Below, piece by piece: positions 7,150 to 15,999 of a stretch of 41,521 nt of DNA. The first letter of the stretch is position 1, and every line of letters begins with the position of its first letter. The stretch comes from Candidatus Peribacteria bacterium (lineage in GTDB: Bacteria > Patescibacteriota > Gracilibacteria > Peribacterales > Peribacteraceae), in assembly GCA_023245775.1 (NCBI GenBank), contig JAHFJR010000010.1, positions 1 through 41,521 of the forward strand, written 5' to 3'. The translations under genes were made by a program, and so were the position numbers. Below the pieces are notes generated by a model. The model saw only the letters and a program-made list of their open reading frames with translations. It was not told the DNA's origin and did not search any database.

Positions 7150-8463
7150 ATGCGGACAGTGCTATGCTTTCCTCCCGTGGACCCAAAAGCACCCCTCGCG
7201 TATCGGCTGCGACCGAAGACCTTGGACGAATTTTCGGGACAGAAGGAGATCGTCGGAGAGGGGACACATCTCAGAAAAGCGATCGAGCAGGATGCACTGA
7301 CCTCCGTGATCTTTGCGGGACCGCCGGGAACCGGAAAGACGACACTCGCGCGCATCATTGCTGAAGCGACAAAAGCGCAGTTCGTCCAACTCAATGCGGT
7401 CACGAGTGGTGTGAAAGACATCAAGGAAGTTTGCGCGCAGGCCGAACAACTGAGGACGTCACTCGGTCAGAAGATGCTCCTCTTCATCGATGAGATCCAC
7501 CGTTTCAATAAGTCGCAGCAGGATGCACTTCTGCCGTCGGTTGAGAGCGGCATCGTCATTCTGATCGGCGCGACGACGGAGAATCCGTACTTCTCGGTGA
7601 ATAGTGCGTTGATCTCCCGTTCGCAGGTGTATTTGTTGAAGCCTCACGCGGTTGAGGATCTTGAGACGATCGTTCTGCGAGCACTTGCGAGTGCAGACGG
7701 ATACGACGGCAAGATTCAGATGCATCCGGATGCTGTGAAGAAGATCGCGGAGTCGAGTAATGGCGATGCGCGCATCGCGCTGAATCTGCTCGAGATGACG
7801 GTCCTCATGATTGGCGCAAAGATCAGCCGTGAAGATGCTGAAAAATTGTTGAAACAGCGGACTCATCGCTACGACAAGAAAGGCGAGGATCACTACGATA
7901 CGATTTCGGCGTTCATCAAATCTCTCAGAGGCTCGGACGTCGATGCTTCTCTTCTCTGGATGTACAAGATGCTGCAGTCCGGCGAGGAGCCTCGTTTTCT
8001 CCTGCGGCGCATGGCGATCTTCGCATCAGAAGACATCGGCAACGCCGACCCGCGTGCTCTGCAGATCGTAGTGACCGCATGGCAGGCTTTTGAAATGGTC
8101 GGGTTCCCGGAAGGCGAATATTTTCTGGCGCACGCGTGCGTGTATCTGGCACAGGCACCGAAGAGCAATGCAGTGAACGTTGCCATGCACCGCGCGAAGC
8201 AGGCGGTCGAATCGGCATCTTCACTCGAAGTGCCGATGCATCTTCGGAATGCCCCTGTGAAAGCGATGCGAAACGAACATGGATATGGTAAGGGTTATCA
8301 GTATCCACATGATCATGAGGGGGCGGTCGTGGCCGAGGACTATTTTCCGATCAGCTGGAAGGGATCAACACTCTTCTATGAGCCGACGGAGAGAGGATTT
8401 GAGCAAGAAGTTGCAGAGAGAGTGCGATGTATCAAGAAAAAAATGGTGTTTGAAAATAAGTGA
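7150..8463 (+). CDS. rarA: Replication-associated recombination AAA+ ATPase RarA/MgsA
   Basis: RarA is a clamp-loader-like AAA+ ATPase that acts at stalled forks. The protein has [17 protein letters not shown], Walker [10 protein letters not shown] (about residues 57-65), Walker [20 protein letters not shown], sensor 1 [12 protein letters not shown], and the C-terminal tetramerisation region ending with the typical [10 protein letters not shown]. The length of 437 is normal. The start is uncertain: ATG 7150 is used here, but an extended -10 (TGCTATGCT, 7160-7168) lies 8 bases before an in-frame GTG at 7177, which would fit the leaderless pattern seen at other genes and would still keep the whole AAA+ core. 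Confidence 0.95.
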   Translation: MRTVLCFPPVDPKAPLAYRLRPKTLDEFSGQKEIVGEGTHLRKAIEQDALTSVIFAGPPGTGKTTLARIIAEATKAQFVQLNAVTSGVKDIKEVCAQAEQLRTSLGQKMLLFIDEIHRFNKSQQDALLPSVESGIVILIGATTENPYFSVNSALISRSQVYLLKPHAVEDLETIVLRALASADGYDGKIQMHPDAVKKIAESSNGDARIALNLLEMTVLMIGAKISREDAEKLLKQRTHRYDKKGEDHYDTISAFIKSLRGSDVDASLLWMYKMLQSGEEPRFLLRRMAIFASEDIGNADPRALQIVVTAWQAFEMVGFPEGEYFLAHACVYLAQAPKSNAVNVAMHRAKQAVESASSLEVPMHLRNAPVKAMRNEHGYGKGYQYPHDHEGAVVAEDYFPISWKGSTLFYEPTERGFEQEVAERVRCIKKKMVFENK

Positions 8464-8477
8464 AAAAGTGTTATAAT
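8450..8477 (+). promoter_or_regulatory. Sigma-70-type promoter for the 8497 membrane protein gene
   Basis: TTGAAA (8450-8455), a 16-base spacer, and TATAAT (8472-8477) with a TGn extension. It lies at the 3' end of rarA, 19 bases before the next ATG. Confidence 0.75.
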
Positions 8478-8496
8478 AGTCAGGAACACACAGCCT

Positions 8497-9081
8497 ATGC
8501 ACACGCTTGCACATCGACTCCGCATCTTCGCGCACGAACATGATGATGTACCCGCCTTTCACGCAGCGTACCTCGTTGGAACGTTCCTAGTCGCCGCTGT
8601 CTTCAGTCTCGGTTACTTCGCGCTCCTCATCGCGTGTCACATGTGCTTGGATTACGTGAAGTACCGCGACTACTTCCATTTTGGTTTTGCGATGACGGTG
8701 AAGGCGATGCTCCTCGAGAGCATTGTCGACCTTGCACTCTTCTTCGTCTCTCTCACCTTCGCGATCTACCTGAGTCACGATCTGGCGCTGTCGATGGTCA
8801 GTGGCCTCTTCCGCTCTGGTCTCACCATTCTTCAGGCGTTCGTTACTCTGCTGCCGAAAATTCAGATTCTCGAACATCTCTTCTCTGTCTGTCTCAATGT
8901 GCACACGTACCTCTACACGCCCCATGCAGGTATTCGTCGTCCATTCTCTCTCCTGCACCGTGTGGCACTTGCCAGTATTGGTGTGACGAGTGTACTTCTC
9001 CTCGGTTCGATTGCGGTGTTCCATGGGCACGAGCAGGAATTGCTCTCGGTCTTCTCTCGTACCTTGTCGTTGAAGCTCTAG
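8497..9081 (+). CDS. Polytopic membrane protein of unknown function
   Basis: The 194-residue protein has about four hydrophobic helices (around residues 25-50, 65-90, 98-118 and 155-175). The short N-terminus is His/Asp-rich (HTLAHRLRIFAHEHDD). It has its own strong promoter just after rarA. The ATG lacks a Shine-Dalgarno sequence. I do not recognise the family. It converges on the TsaE-HD gene with a 96-bp gap that contains a 7-bp hairpin (9135-9141 with 9154-9160). Confidence 0.75.
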   Translation: MHTLAHRLRIFAHEHDDVPAFHAAYLVGTFLVAAVFSLGYFALLIACHMCLDYVKYRDYFHFGFAMTVKAMLLESIVDLALFFVSLTFAIYLSHDLALSMVSGLFRSGLTILQAFVTLLPKIQILEHLFSVCLNVHTYLYTPHAGIRRPFSLLHRVALASIGVTSVLLLGSIAVFHGHEQELLSVFSRTLSLKL

Positions 9082-9177
9082 GGAACCTCTGAAAAATGCC
9101 TTCTGCTTCGTCATCTGCGCCACTATTTCTTTTCCAGAGCTTCCCTAGGAGAGAGCTCTGAGTCTTGAGAAAAAGTT

Positions 9178-10200
9178 TCACTCAAGTTCAGAACTCGTAG
9201 GAGCTCCTCGAGGGAACAGTTCTGTTTCGATGCACTTCATGGCCGCTCGCCACTGCTTGGCATCGGTGCTCTCCTGTCTGGCTCCGTAGCGTTTGATCAA
9301 GTCATCAAAACGTTCATCCAGCGAAACGATCTGGTCGAACATCACGCGTTTGTCGCTGTAGGCAAGCAGCTTCTGCTCCACTGTCTTCGCGCTCACTGTT
9401 CCGTTCTTCTCCACTCCCCTGTGGGTGCGGACCATCTCGCCGATGGCGGCGAACCCTCGTTCGCCTAAGAATCTTGCTGCCGACTGCTCATGCGGGATTC
9501 CGTACCTCTCTCTCATGCTCTTCCATATTGCTCGGTCGAGATCGGTCGGGACGAAGAGGTCATCGCCATTCCACGATGGAAAATCGACGAATCGCAGCAG
9601 GTCATGTGTTCTCGCTGCGGCATGCAGAGCTTCTCTCCGGACCATGGACTTCCTCGATCGGATGAGCGCATCTGCGAGTGTATCTGCGATACGTGTGACT
9701 GCGGCAATGTGCGCTTGGATATGCCTCGGAAGACGGACGTCTGTGATCCAGGTGTCGATCTGTGCATCGTCAGGTACGGGCTCGTCGAGAAAATCGCAGG
9801 TGATCGTTCTCGTTCCTTGGCTGTCGCTCAGATGCAGATGGATGTGAGGTCCCATGGACACAGCATCGATTCGCTCTGCCCACTCGATGACGCGGATACC
9901 GATAGCATCCTGCGAGTGTGCGAGAAAAGCGACTGCTTGCTCGTTCGAGAGCCGATAGAGGTCGATGTGTGTGAAGCCAGCATAGCGTTGTTCGAGTGCG
10001 AAGCTGGGACTCTGGACCCTGTCTTTGATGCCGAGGCCGGATGCGAATCCTTGTGTGAAGGTGGTCTTGCCCACACCTAGTTCTCCTGTGAGCAGAATCG
10101 TCAGATCTCTTCGATCGACGGACTGCGCTAAGGAATGGCCAATAGATCGCATTTCTTCGCTTGTTTCTGCCTTGATCGTGCACTGCGAAAAGATTGACAT
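9178..10200 (-). CDS. tsaE: TsaE (t6A biosynthesis ATPase) fused to an HD-domain hydrolase
   Basis: Residues 1-145 are TsaE, which supports TsaB/TsaD in making threonylcarbamoyl-adenosine in tRNA. Walker A GELGVGKTT is at 39-47, followed by SPSFALEQRY, HIDLYRL and the IEWAERI segment. Normal TsaE ends near residue 150. Here the chain continues to 340 with an HD domain whose metal ligands look intact: H164, H199-D200 (AAARTHDLLRF), H237 and D283 (LLAYSDKRV). The last 40 residues are helical. No domain-splitting frameshift is seen. The HD substrate is unknown. The start codon overlaps the -35 box of the divergent M23 gene, so expression of the two may interfere. Confidence 0.9.
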   Translation of the reverse strand: MSIFSQCTIKAETSEEMRSIGHSLAQSVDRRDLTILLTGELGVGKTTFTQGFASGLGIKDRVQSPSFALEQRYAGFTHIDLYRLSNEQAVAFLAHSQDAIGIRVIEWAERIDAVSMGPHIHLHLSDSQGTRTITCDFLDEPVPDDAQIDTWITDVRLPRHIQAHIAAVTRIADTLADALIRSRKSMVRREALHAAARTHDLLRFVDFPSWNGDDLFVPTDLDRAIWKSMRERYGIPHEQSAARFLGERGFAAIGEMVRTHRGVEKNGTVSAKTVEQKLLAYSDKRVMFDQIVSLDERFDDLIKRYGARQESTDAKQWRAAMKCIETELFPRGAPTSSELE

Positions 10201-10222
10201 AATTTAAAAAAAATACTATAAT
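10194..10222 (+). promoter_or_regulatory. Full-consensus sigma-70 promoter for the M23 peptidase gene
   Basis: TTGACA (10194-10199), a 17-base spacer, then TATAAT (10217-10222): a perfect match in both hexamers and spacing. The predicted start near 10229 leaves a leader of about 41 bases. The -35 box is shared with the start codon of tsaE on the other strand. Confidence 0.88.
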
Positions 10223-10269
10223 ACTTGTAGAACTATCCTCACACACTACATCCATCCTATCACAGAGTT

Positions 10270-11763
10270 ATGAGCGCTGCTCGTTTTGGATTCCAGGCAC
10301 AGTCTGTCTATAGATTGCAGAAGCCGTCCTTCTTGCATCTTGCGAAGCAACGACTCTCGTTCATGATCGCTTCTCTGTCGCTCTTTGCGTTCGTGATGGG
10401 CAATATGGTTGGGCAGCATGGCTGGTACTCCTTCTGGAAAACCGTGCTTGGCAAGGATGACGATGTGCTTCTTGCGTTCGTTGGCACGGTGTCTCCGATC
10501 GACAAGATTCCTGATTATGCGGAGTGGGCGAAGTATGGAGGGAGTAAGCAACTGCACACCTTCAATCAGATTCCTGAGCAGGTTCTTCATCCGCTACCTC
10601 TGTATGACCAAGAGCAACTCACGAACGGTACAGCGCCGTTGCTTGCGATGCAGTCGTACTCCACGCTCTGGGCGGGAGGATACAACTCTCCCAGCGGCAG
10701 TCACGCTGGAGCCGATATCGATGCTCCTCGTGGGACACCTGTGCGCTCTGTTGCGAATGGAGTCATTGAACGAGTGAGTCTCGATACGACAGGGTTTGGT
10801 CACTTCGTCATGATCCGTCACCCCAATGTTCCTGATGCATCCGTTGCCGGTGGAAAGACGACTCTCCGTTCTAGTTATGCGCACATGGATTCTCTACTCG
10901 TGCAGGTCGGGCAGGTCGTCTACAAGGGCCAGCAGATTGGAACAGTTGGCAATACGGGTCTCGTGTTCGGTGCGACCGGCTACCACCTCTATTTTGCGAT
11001 TGACAAGGACAATGCCCCGTACCATCCCTACTGGCCGTTCACGAGTGACGAAGTCAAACAGAGCGGTCTCAGTTATGTGCAAGCCGTCAATAGCACACGT
11101 TTTCAGGGTCGACTCTATGAGTACACCTTGAATCCGATGGCGTTCGTGCAGCAGTACGCATCCTACGCTCCGTCCCCCGTGATCGTTGCAGAGCAGTCGG
11201 CGTCTGTATCGTCTTCGATTCCTGTCTCCCCTTCGGTTCTTTTTCTGTCTCCGACAGATCGACTGAGGCAGATCACTGCGGATCGACTCCGTGTACGTAT
11301 TGCGAGAGGTGGACGAAGCACCCAGAGAGTTGTGAAGATTCCCTCGGAGCATGTTGTGGGATCCGTGCAGCCAACTCCTCCATCGCCTGTTTCCCCTGCA
11401 GTCACGAAGACTGTTTCAGCGGACTTGAGCTCGGGTGATCCTGTGATCAATGGTTCCAACACCGACGTCGATCACCTTCGTATTGAGCATTCAGGAAAGC
11501 TCAGTCGTACGTGGCAGCGCGTGACTATTACTGCACTGAATAGTCAAGGAGGTATTGTTCTGTCTCCGTCATTTGCTGGTCGGTTGTACGTCCTACCGGA
11601 CTTTGGTGAGGCCGAGATTCGTCCCAGCGAACTCTCTCCGCTCGATTTTCAAGACGGGGTCGCCGTCGTCAAGATTCTTCCTTTGACTCAGTCGAAGCCC
11701 GTGTTCATCGTCACGAGGGGGGCATTCAATGCTGTGAGTGAACCATTAGTGCCGAGTCGATGA
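10270..11763 (+). CDS. Membrane-anchored M23 (LytM-type) metallopeptidase
   Basis: After a cytoplasmic N-terminus and one transmembrane helix (about residues 31-48), the protein carries an M23 domain at about 140-270. The zinc ligands are visible as SHAGADIDAPRGTPV, SYAHM and HLYFAI (the usual HLHF with Tyr at the third place). Such enzymes cut peptidoglycan peptide bridges or act as divisome activators. The C-terminal 200 residues are Ser/Pro/Thr-rich and then form a second small beta domain of unknown type. It is driven by a full-consensus promoter. Its end overlaps the end of the convergent WecA-like gene by 18 bases. Confidence 0.9.
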   Translation: MSAARFGFQAQSVYRLQKPSFLHLAKQRLSFMIASLSLFAFVMGNMVGQHGWYSFWKTVLGKDDDVLLAFVGTVSPIDKIPDYAEWAKYGGSKQLHTFNQIPEQVLHPLPLYDQEQLTNGTAPLLAMQSYSTLWAGGYNSPSGSHAGADIDAPRGTPVRSVANGVIERVSLDTTGFGHFVMIRHPNVPDASVAGGKTTLRSSYAHMDSLLVQVGQVVYKGQQIGTVGNTGLVFGATGYHLYFAIDKDNAPYHPYWPFTSDEVKQSGLSYVQAVNSTRFQGRLYEYTLNPMAFVQQYASYAPSPVIVAEQSASVSSSIPVSPSVLFLSPTDRLRQITADRLRVRIARGGRSTQRVVKIPSEHVVGSVQPTPPSPVSPAVTKTVSADLSSGDPVINGSNTDVDHLRIEHSGKLSRTWQRVTITALNSQGGIVLSPSFAGRLYVLPDFGEAEIRPSELSPLDFQDGVAVVKILPLTQSKPVFIVTRGAFNAVSEPLVPSR

Positions 11764-12756
11764 AGAGAGATGCAATCCCCCGACGATCAGGACGAGGATC
11801 ATGCCTGCGATGGCTTTTTCGGGTGTACTCAAAAATAGTGCCGCTCCGCCAAACACCGTGCCGATCATCGCGGTCAATCCGACGATCTGTCTCTCCGACC
11901 AACCACGTTTGAGCAATTTGTGATGCAGATGATCGCGCCCTCCGGTGAACGGTGATCGTCTGCGCATCATTCTTCCGATGATCACATACAGCGCATCTAG
12001 CAATGGAATGCCGATGGCGAGGAACGCTGTTGCAACTTTGCCTCCGTGGTACACACCGAGGAGCCCGAGCATCAGCCCAAAAAACATAGAACCCGTGTCA
12101 CCCATGAGCATCTTCGCTGGAGGCACATCGAAGAGCGCACCGGCTCCGGCGATCGCTGCGAGTGAGAACGCAAGCAGTGCAAGATCAAGTTCGTGATTTC
12201 GGAAGAGTGCGAGGCAACCGAGCATCAGGAAACCGATGAGAGCGATCACACTCACCTGGCCGCTGATGCCGTCGAACCAGTTGAGAGCATTGATGGTGAG
12301 CAGCAACCAGCCGATGGTGAAGAGTCCACTCAAGATCGGCAGAGAGCCGAAAAAAGTGGAATTGATCGTGAAGGAATCCAGTTTCAGGATGCCCCCGAGT
12401 GGGCTTGTGAGCGTATAGATACGGGATCCTGTTGCGAAGATCAGAGTGGCAATCAGGACCTGAATCACGAGGCGTACACGGGAGGGGAGGGGAGTGCGAT
12501 CGTCGATGAAGCACGTGACAGCGAGGAGCGTGATGCCAATCAACATACCGATCTCCTTCTGCTCATGTGGCAGGATCACGAGTGCGATGACGATGAAGAC
12601 TCCGATGGCGACGATGCCCGTGGGATACGGGAGGCGAGGTCTCTTCAGTCCGTACCGCTCGGGAAAATCGAGGAGTCCACAGAGCGGGAAGATGGCCAGT
12701 GTCAGAAGGTAGAGCGCGACACTTCCAAGGAAGATGATGGCGAGCAGTGCGATCAT
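11746..12756 (-). CDS. Undecaprenyl-phosphate sugar-1-phosphate transferase, WecA/TagO-like
   Basis: This family moves a HexNAc-1-phosphate from UDP onto undecaprenyl phosphate to start glycan assembly. About ten helices alternate with the conserved cytoplasmic motifs: CFIDDRTPLP, NALNWFDGISG, KMLMGDTGSMFFG and the terminal RDHLHHKLLKRG. It is a paralogue of mraY at 28043. The ATG at 12756 gives 336 residues. The longer frame to 12819 would overlap the divergent gene and lacks support. An extended -10 (TGCTATCAT on the minus strand) ends 7 bases before this ATG. The sugar specificity cannot be read from sequence by eye. Confidence 0.9.
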   Translation of the reverse strand: MIALLAIIFLGSVALYLLTLAIFPLCGLLDFPERYGLKRPRLPYPTGIVAIGVFIVIALVILPHEQKEIGMLIGITLLAVTCFIDDRTPLPSRVRLVIQVLIATLIFATGSRIYTLTSPLGGILKLDSFTINSTFFGSLPILSGLFTIGWLLLTINALNWFDGISGQVSVIALIGFLMLGCLALFRNHELDLALLAFSLAAIAGAGALFDVPPAKMLMGDTGSMFFGLMLGLLGVYHGGKVATAFLAIGIPLLDALYVIIGRMMRRRSPFTGGRDHLHHKLLKRGWSERQIVGLTAMIGTVFGGAALFLSTPEKAIAGMILVLIVGGLHLSSSTRH

Positions 12757-12759
12757 TGC

Positions 12760-12772
12760 TAGAATGATAGCA
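12760..12772. promoter_or_regulatory. Overlapping divergent -10 boxes for the WecA-like and 12772 genes
   Basis: Plus strand TAGAAT (12760-12765) ends 6 bases before ATG 12772. Minus strand TATCAT (12769 to 12764) with TGC extension ends 7 bases before ATG 12756. The two boxes share two base pairs, so only one polymerase can melt the site at a time. Both predict transcripts starting at or next to the start codon. Confidence 0.6.
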
Positions 12773-13119
12773 TGCGAGAAGCAGTCTGTGGTCTGATCGG
12801 GCCCGTTTGCACTTCGCAAGCGCGCACGTTCTGGAACAAGAAATTCTCGGATGCTGGACTTGATGCCTTCTTCGATTTCTACCGCACGAAGACCGTTCAG
12901 GATCTCGAACTCCGACTCTCTGAAATGTTTCTTCTCGAGAGGCGCGGTTATGTCGTCGCTGAAGAATTTCAGACGTTGATTCTTCCTCTCCTCGATCGTC
13001 TTGATGCAGAAGCCCTTCGAGAGGGGAGAGTTGATACAGTCGTGAATGAGGGTGGGGTACTGGTCGGGTATGTTCTTCGTGAGAACACAGAGAGAAAAAT
13101 GGCGCTCTGGTTTTCTTGA
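12772..13119 (+). CDS. Short protein resembling the N-terminal lobe of shikimate dehydrogenase
   Basis: A 115-residue protein. The opening AVCGLIGPVCTSQARTFWNKKF followed by SDAGLDAFFDFYR loosely follows the AroE substrate lobe (GLIG.P..hS.sp..HN..f...gl...Y). The shikimate-binding Ser and Asn/Lys pattern is not conserved and the NADP-binding lobe is absent. It may be a decayed or repurposed AroE fragment, or an unrelated fold. It ends 30 bases before pgk, and its stop codon overlaps the pgk -35 box. Confidence 0.6.
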   Translation: MREAVCGLIGPVCTSQARTFWNKKFSDAGLDAFFDFYRTKTVQDLELRLSEMFLLERRGYVVAEEFQTLILPLLDRLDAEALREGRVDTVVNEGGVLVGYVLRENTERKMALWFS

Positions 13120-13143
13120 CTTTGAACATGCACCTCATACACT
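13116..13143 (+). promoter_or_regulatory. Promoter for pgk, predicted leaderless
   Basis: TTGACT (13116-13121), a 16-base spacer, TACACT (13138-13143), then 6 bases to the ATG at 13150. The expected transcription start falls on the start codon itself. Confidence 0.65.
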
Positions 13144-13149
13144 TGTTTC

Positions 13150-14349
13150 ATGATCAAGTATCGCACGCTCGATCAGGCTAGGGTGAAGGGAAAGCGAGTG
13201 CTGCTACGTGCGGGATTTGATCTTCCGATGGAGAAGGGGAGAGTGACGGATACGACACGAGTGGTAGCCATTTCGAAGTCGATGAAGTACGTGCTGAAGG
13301 GTGGCGGCATTCTGATTCTGCTTGCGCATCAGGGCCGCCCGAAGAACGGACCGGATCCACAGTTCAGTCAGAAGGCGTTGGTTCCAGTTCTCAAAAAAAT
13401 TCTCAAGACGAGAGTTCACTTTTCTTCGGATTGCATTGGTCCGGAGGCTGAGGATGCTGTTTCTCGAGCGAAAGCTGGTGAGGTGGTCCTCCTTGAGAAT
13501 CTGCGTTTTCATTCTGAGGAGAAGAAGAATGATGTCGTATTTGCGAAGAAGCTGAGGAAACTCGGCGATCTCTACGTCAACGACGCCTTCACTAATTGCC
13601 ATCGAGAACATGCGAGTATGGTCGCACTCCCGAAACTTCTGCCTTCGTTCATGGGATTCAATCTTGTGGAGGAGGTGAAGCATCTGAGTGCTGTGACCAA
13701 GTCCCCGAAGCGTCCGATGACGCTGATCGTTGCAGGAGCCAAGATGGAGACAAAGGTTCCTGTCATCGAGCACTTTCTGAAAAAGGGCGATCACATCCTC
13801 GTCGGTGGTTGTATCGCCAATACGTTCATCGCGGCCCGCGGATTTTCGGTCGGAGCATCCAAGTACGATGAGGAGGGGACTACGCTGGCACAGGAGATGA
13901 TGATGGAGAGCGAGAAACCGAAGCGCGCTAAACTCCATGTCCCCCGTGATGCTGTCGTTGCCACGGAGCTCAGCGAGAGAGCTCTGAAGATCGATCTTCC
14001 GGTTGAGGATATCGAAGGGGACATGTGCATTTTTGATATCGGGAAAGTCACGGTGAAACGCTACTGTGAACTCATCGAACAGTCGAAGGTGATTGTGTGG
14101 AATGGTCCGCTTGGCGTGTACGAATTCAACCGTTTCTCCCATGCGAGCAAGCGCGTCGCGGAGGCGATCGCGGAGGCGACCAAGAGGGGAGCCATCAGCA
14201 TCATTGGGGGCGGAGATACGATCGATTTCCATCTGAAGTACGACTATCCGCTCTCCGCTTACAGTTTTGTCAGTATGGGTGGAGGAGCGATGCTCGAGTA
14301 CATCGGAGGAAAGAGATTTGCGTCGCTCAAGGTGCTCGAGAAACGATAG
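13150..14349 (+). CDS. pgk: Phosphoglycerate kinase
   Basis: PGK interconverts 1,3-bisphosphoglycerate and 3-phosphoglycerate with ATP. The sequence carries RVLLRAGFDLPM (usually RvDfNvP), LLAHQGRPKN, VVLLENLRFHSEEKKN, VNDAFTNCHREHAS, the hinge and nucleotide-domain motifs VAGAKMETKVPV and VWNGPLGVYE, and the final GGGDT and SMGGGA loops. The first motif has AGFD in place of the common VDFN, a minor change. The length of 399 is normal. It is read from its own promoter with no room for a leader. Confidence 0.96.
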   Translation: MIKYRTLDQARVKGKRVLLRAGFDLPMEKGRVTDTTRVVAISKSMKYVLKGGGILILLAHQGRPKNGPDPQFSQKALVPVLKKILKTRVHFSSDCIGPEAEDAVSRAKAGEVVLLENLRFHSEEKKNDVVFAKKLRKLGDLYVNDAFTNCHREHASMVALPKLLPSFMGFNLVEEVKHLSAVTKSPKRPMTLIVAGAKMETKVPVIEHFLKKGDHILVGGCIANTFIAARGFSVGASKYDEEGTTLAQEMMMESEKPKRAKLHVPRDAVVATELSERALKIDLPVEDIEGDMCIFDIGKVTVKRYCELIEQSKVIVWNGPLGVYEFNRFSHASKRVAEAIAEATKRGAISIIGGGDTIDFHLKYDYPLSAYSFVSMGGGAMLEYIGGKRFASLKVLEKR

Positions 14350-14351
14350 GC

Positions 14352-14357
14352 TATACT
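14352..14357 (+). promoter_or_regulatory. -10 box (TATACT) for the baseplate-J-like gene
   Basis: TATACT directly follows the pgk stop codon and ends 7 bases before ATG 14365, again predicting a leaderless transcript. No convincing -35 box is seen, so readthrough from pgk is an alternative. Confidence 0.5.
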
Positions 14358-14364
14358 CTCTGCC

Positions 14365-15999
14365 ATGTCGGAATCTGAGAAGACAGTTCCTCCTCCGTTC
14401 ACCGTTTTCATCTGTGATGAGAAGGCATCGTCCAAGGTGCTTCTTGGTGCGGTACGCAGATCAGCAGGACCCTTCCTTCTAGTCCTTGGGCCAGAGTCTG
14501 TGGCGCATCTGAAGGACGAAGACGTCCTAGCGATCTTCCGTGAATGCAGAGCGCTCAATGTGGATCGTCGGCTCCTCCTTGCCACGAAAGATCAGCGTAG
14601 TAGCCTCTCTGCTCAGGACATGGGTTGGCAGACGGTGCAGGGCATGCAAGAACTGAAACTCCTCCTGAAGTCTCATCCTTCACAGTCCAAGGCAGCGCGT
14701 GCCTTCAGCCCCATCTCGTGGCGTCGTGATCTTCGTTCTCGTCTGCAGTTCATCGGTCTTCTGTCACTGCCAAAGCTTCGAATATGGACGATGCTGATTC
14801 TGAGTATTGTCGCTTTCCTCTACGTTTTCTTCCGATTCCTGCCGTTGGCGGAGATCCGTATTTGGTCGAATCAGGAATCTGAGACGTTCACGACGAACGT
14901 ATTCCTTGCTGAATCGGGCGCAGTACTTCTTGTCCCCGTCGATCGTGTCAAGTCCCTGCCACTGAGACGTAGAACAGTCCACATCGATCGGACAATCACC
15001 TACGATCAGATTAGCAAGAACTTCACGGGCACCAATGCATCCATGATGGTGACCGTTTCGAATGTCTCCGATGAACCGTATTCCTTCCGCAAGGGGACAC
15101 GCATGACCAATCAAGCGGGAATGCGTTTTCGCCTGCAGAAGGAAGTGCTTCTGCTGCCCCATTCGAAGCGCGATATTCGTATGGTCGCTGATCCTATCGA
15201 TCAGTATGGGGAGGTTCTCGGTGAGCGAGGCAATGTTCCTGCAGGTGTGAAGTGGGATTTTCCTGGCCTGCCGGAGAAAGAGCGCTCCCTCGTCTATGGT
15301 CGTAATGAGAGTCCTGCGACAGGGGGGACAACGTCGTATGTGAATATGCTGTCGAAGGACGATATTCGCGGAACGCCCATTCACCCTGGTGCGAAGCAAC
15401 GATTGGAGCAGGAACTCCTGATGGTCGCCAAGCAACAGGTGGAGGATGATCGCATGAGCGATAACAACATGAGGGGGATACACTACGTACAGCTCAAGAG
15501 AGAAGACCTTACCAAGATCCAGTACAAGAATTTTCAGTTGAGCGAATCTTTCATCGGTCAGAATGTTCTCTCGATCCCACTGTCAGGCAGTATCGATTAC
15601 ACCGTCATTCTCTACGATGAGAACGCACTCCTAGACCTCCTCAAAAAAGAGATCATGGATCGAGTTCCAGCAGATAAGACCATTGTTGCAATCACACTCT
15701 CCAAGGAGAATATGGATCTCCACGTCATTCCTCCTTGGGATGACGATTTGAAGTGGGTGAAGATCACAGCAGATTTGACGTATGCTGAGCGTTATGTCCT
15801 CAGCCCCCTCACACCTGTTGGTGCGAAGTTCGGCAAGTACATCCGTGATAACGTCGAGGGGAAGACGATCTCTGAAGCGAACAGAATCATCAAGAATTTG
15901 CCGGAGGTGAGCAAGGTCGAAATACACACATGGCCACCATGGACATATCAATTGCCAAGTATTGGCTCCTCGATTGTGGTGACAGAGGAAGTGCAGTAG
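14365..15999 (+). CDS. Membrane-anchored baseplate-J/gp47-like protein
   Basis: The 544-residue protein has a cytoplasmic N-terminal domain (1-135), one transmembrane helix (about 141-160) and a large outside part. The stretch KGTRMTNQAGMRFRLQKEV, then GERGNVPAGVKW, PATGGTTSYVNMLSKDDIR and a helical segment match the order of motifs in phage baseplate J proteins (threshold beta domain, GN.pAG, TGG, S.eDi). Proteins of this type are annotated as baseplate J in many CPR genomes, although no phage genes are nearby. Its role is unknown; a contractile or attachment apparatus is one guess. The stretch between it and the next gene holds no supported gene. Confidence 0.75.
   Translation: MSESEKTVPPPFTVFICDEKASSKVLLGAVRRSAGPFLLVLGPESVAHLKDEDVLAIFRECRALNVDRRLLLATKDQRSSLSAQDMGWQTVQGMQELKLLLKSHPSQSKAARAFSPISWRRDLRSRLQFIGLLSLPKLRIWTMLILSIVAFLYVFFRFLPLAEIRIWSNQESETFTTNVFLAESGAVLLVPVDRVKSLPLRRRTVHIDRTITYDQISKNFTGTNASMMVTVSNVSDEPYSFRKGTRMTNQAGMRFRLQKEVLLLPHSKRDIRMVADPIDQYGEVLGERGNVPAGVKWDFPGLPEKERSLVYGRNESPATGGTTSYVNMLSKDDIRGTPIHPGAKQRLEQELLMVAKQQVEDDRMSDNNMRGIHYVQLKREDLTKIQYKNFQLSESFIGQNVLSIPLSGSIDYTVILYDENALLDLLKKEIMDRVPADKTIVAITLSKENMDLHVIPPWDDDLKWVKITADLTYAERYVLSPLTPVGAKFGKYIRDNVEGKTISEANRIIKNLPEVSKVEIHTWPPWTYQLPSIGSSIVVTEEVQ

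Noticed and set aside
9135..9160. Hairpin between the 8497 gene and tsaE as a terminator
   Set aside because: The 7-bp stem is real but no T-tract follows on either strand; noted only as part of the gap.
12193..12762. 189-codon plus-strand acidic frame
   Set aside because: Antisense to the WecA-like gene; the Asp/Glu richness comes from the complement of membrane codons.
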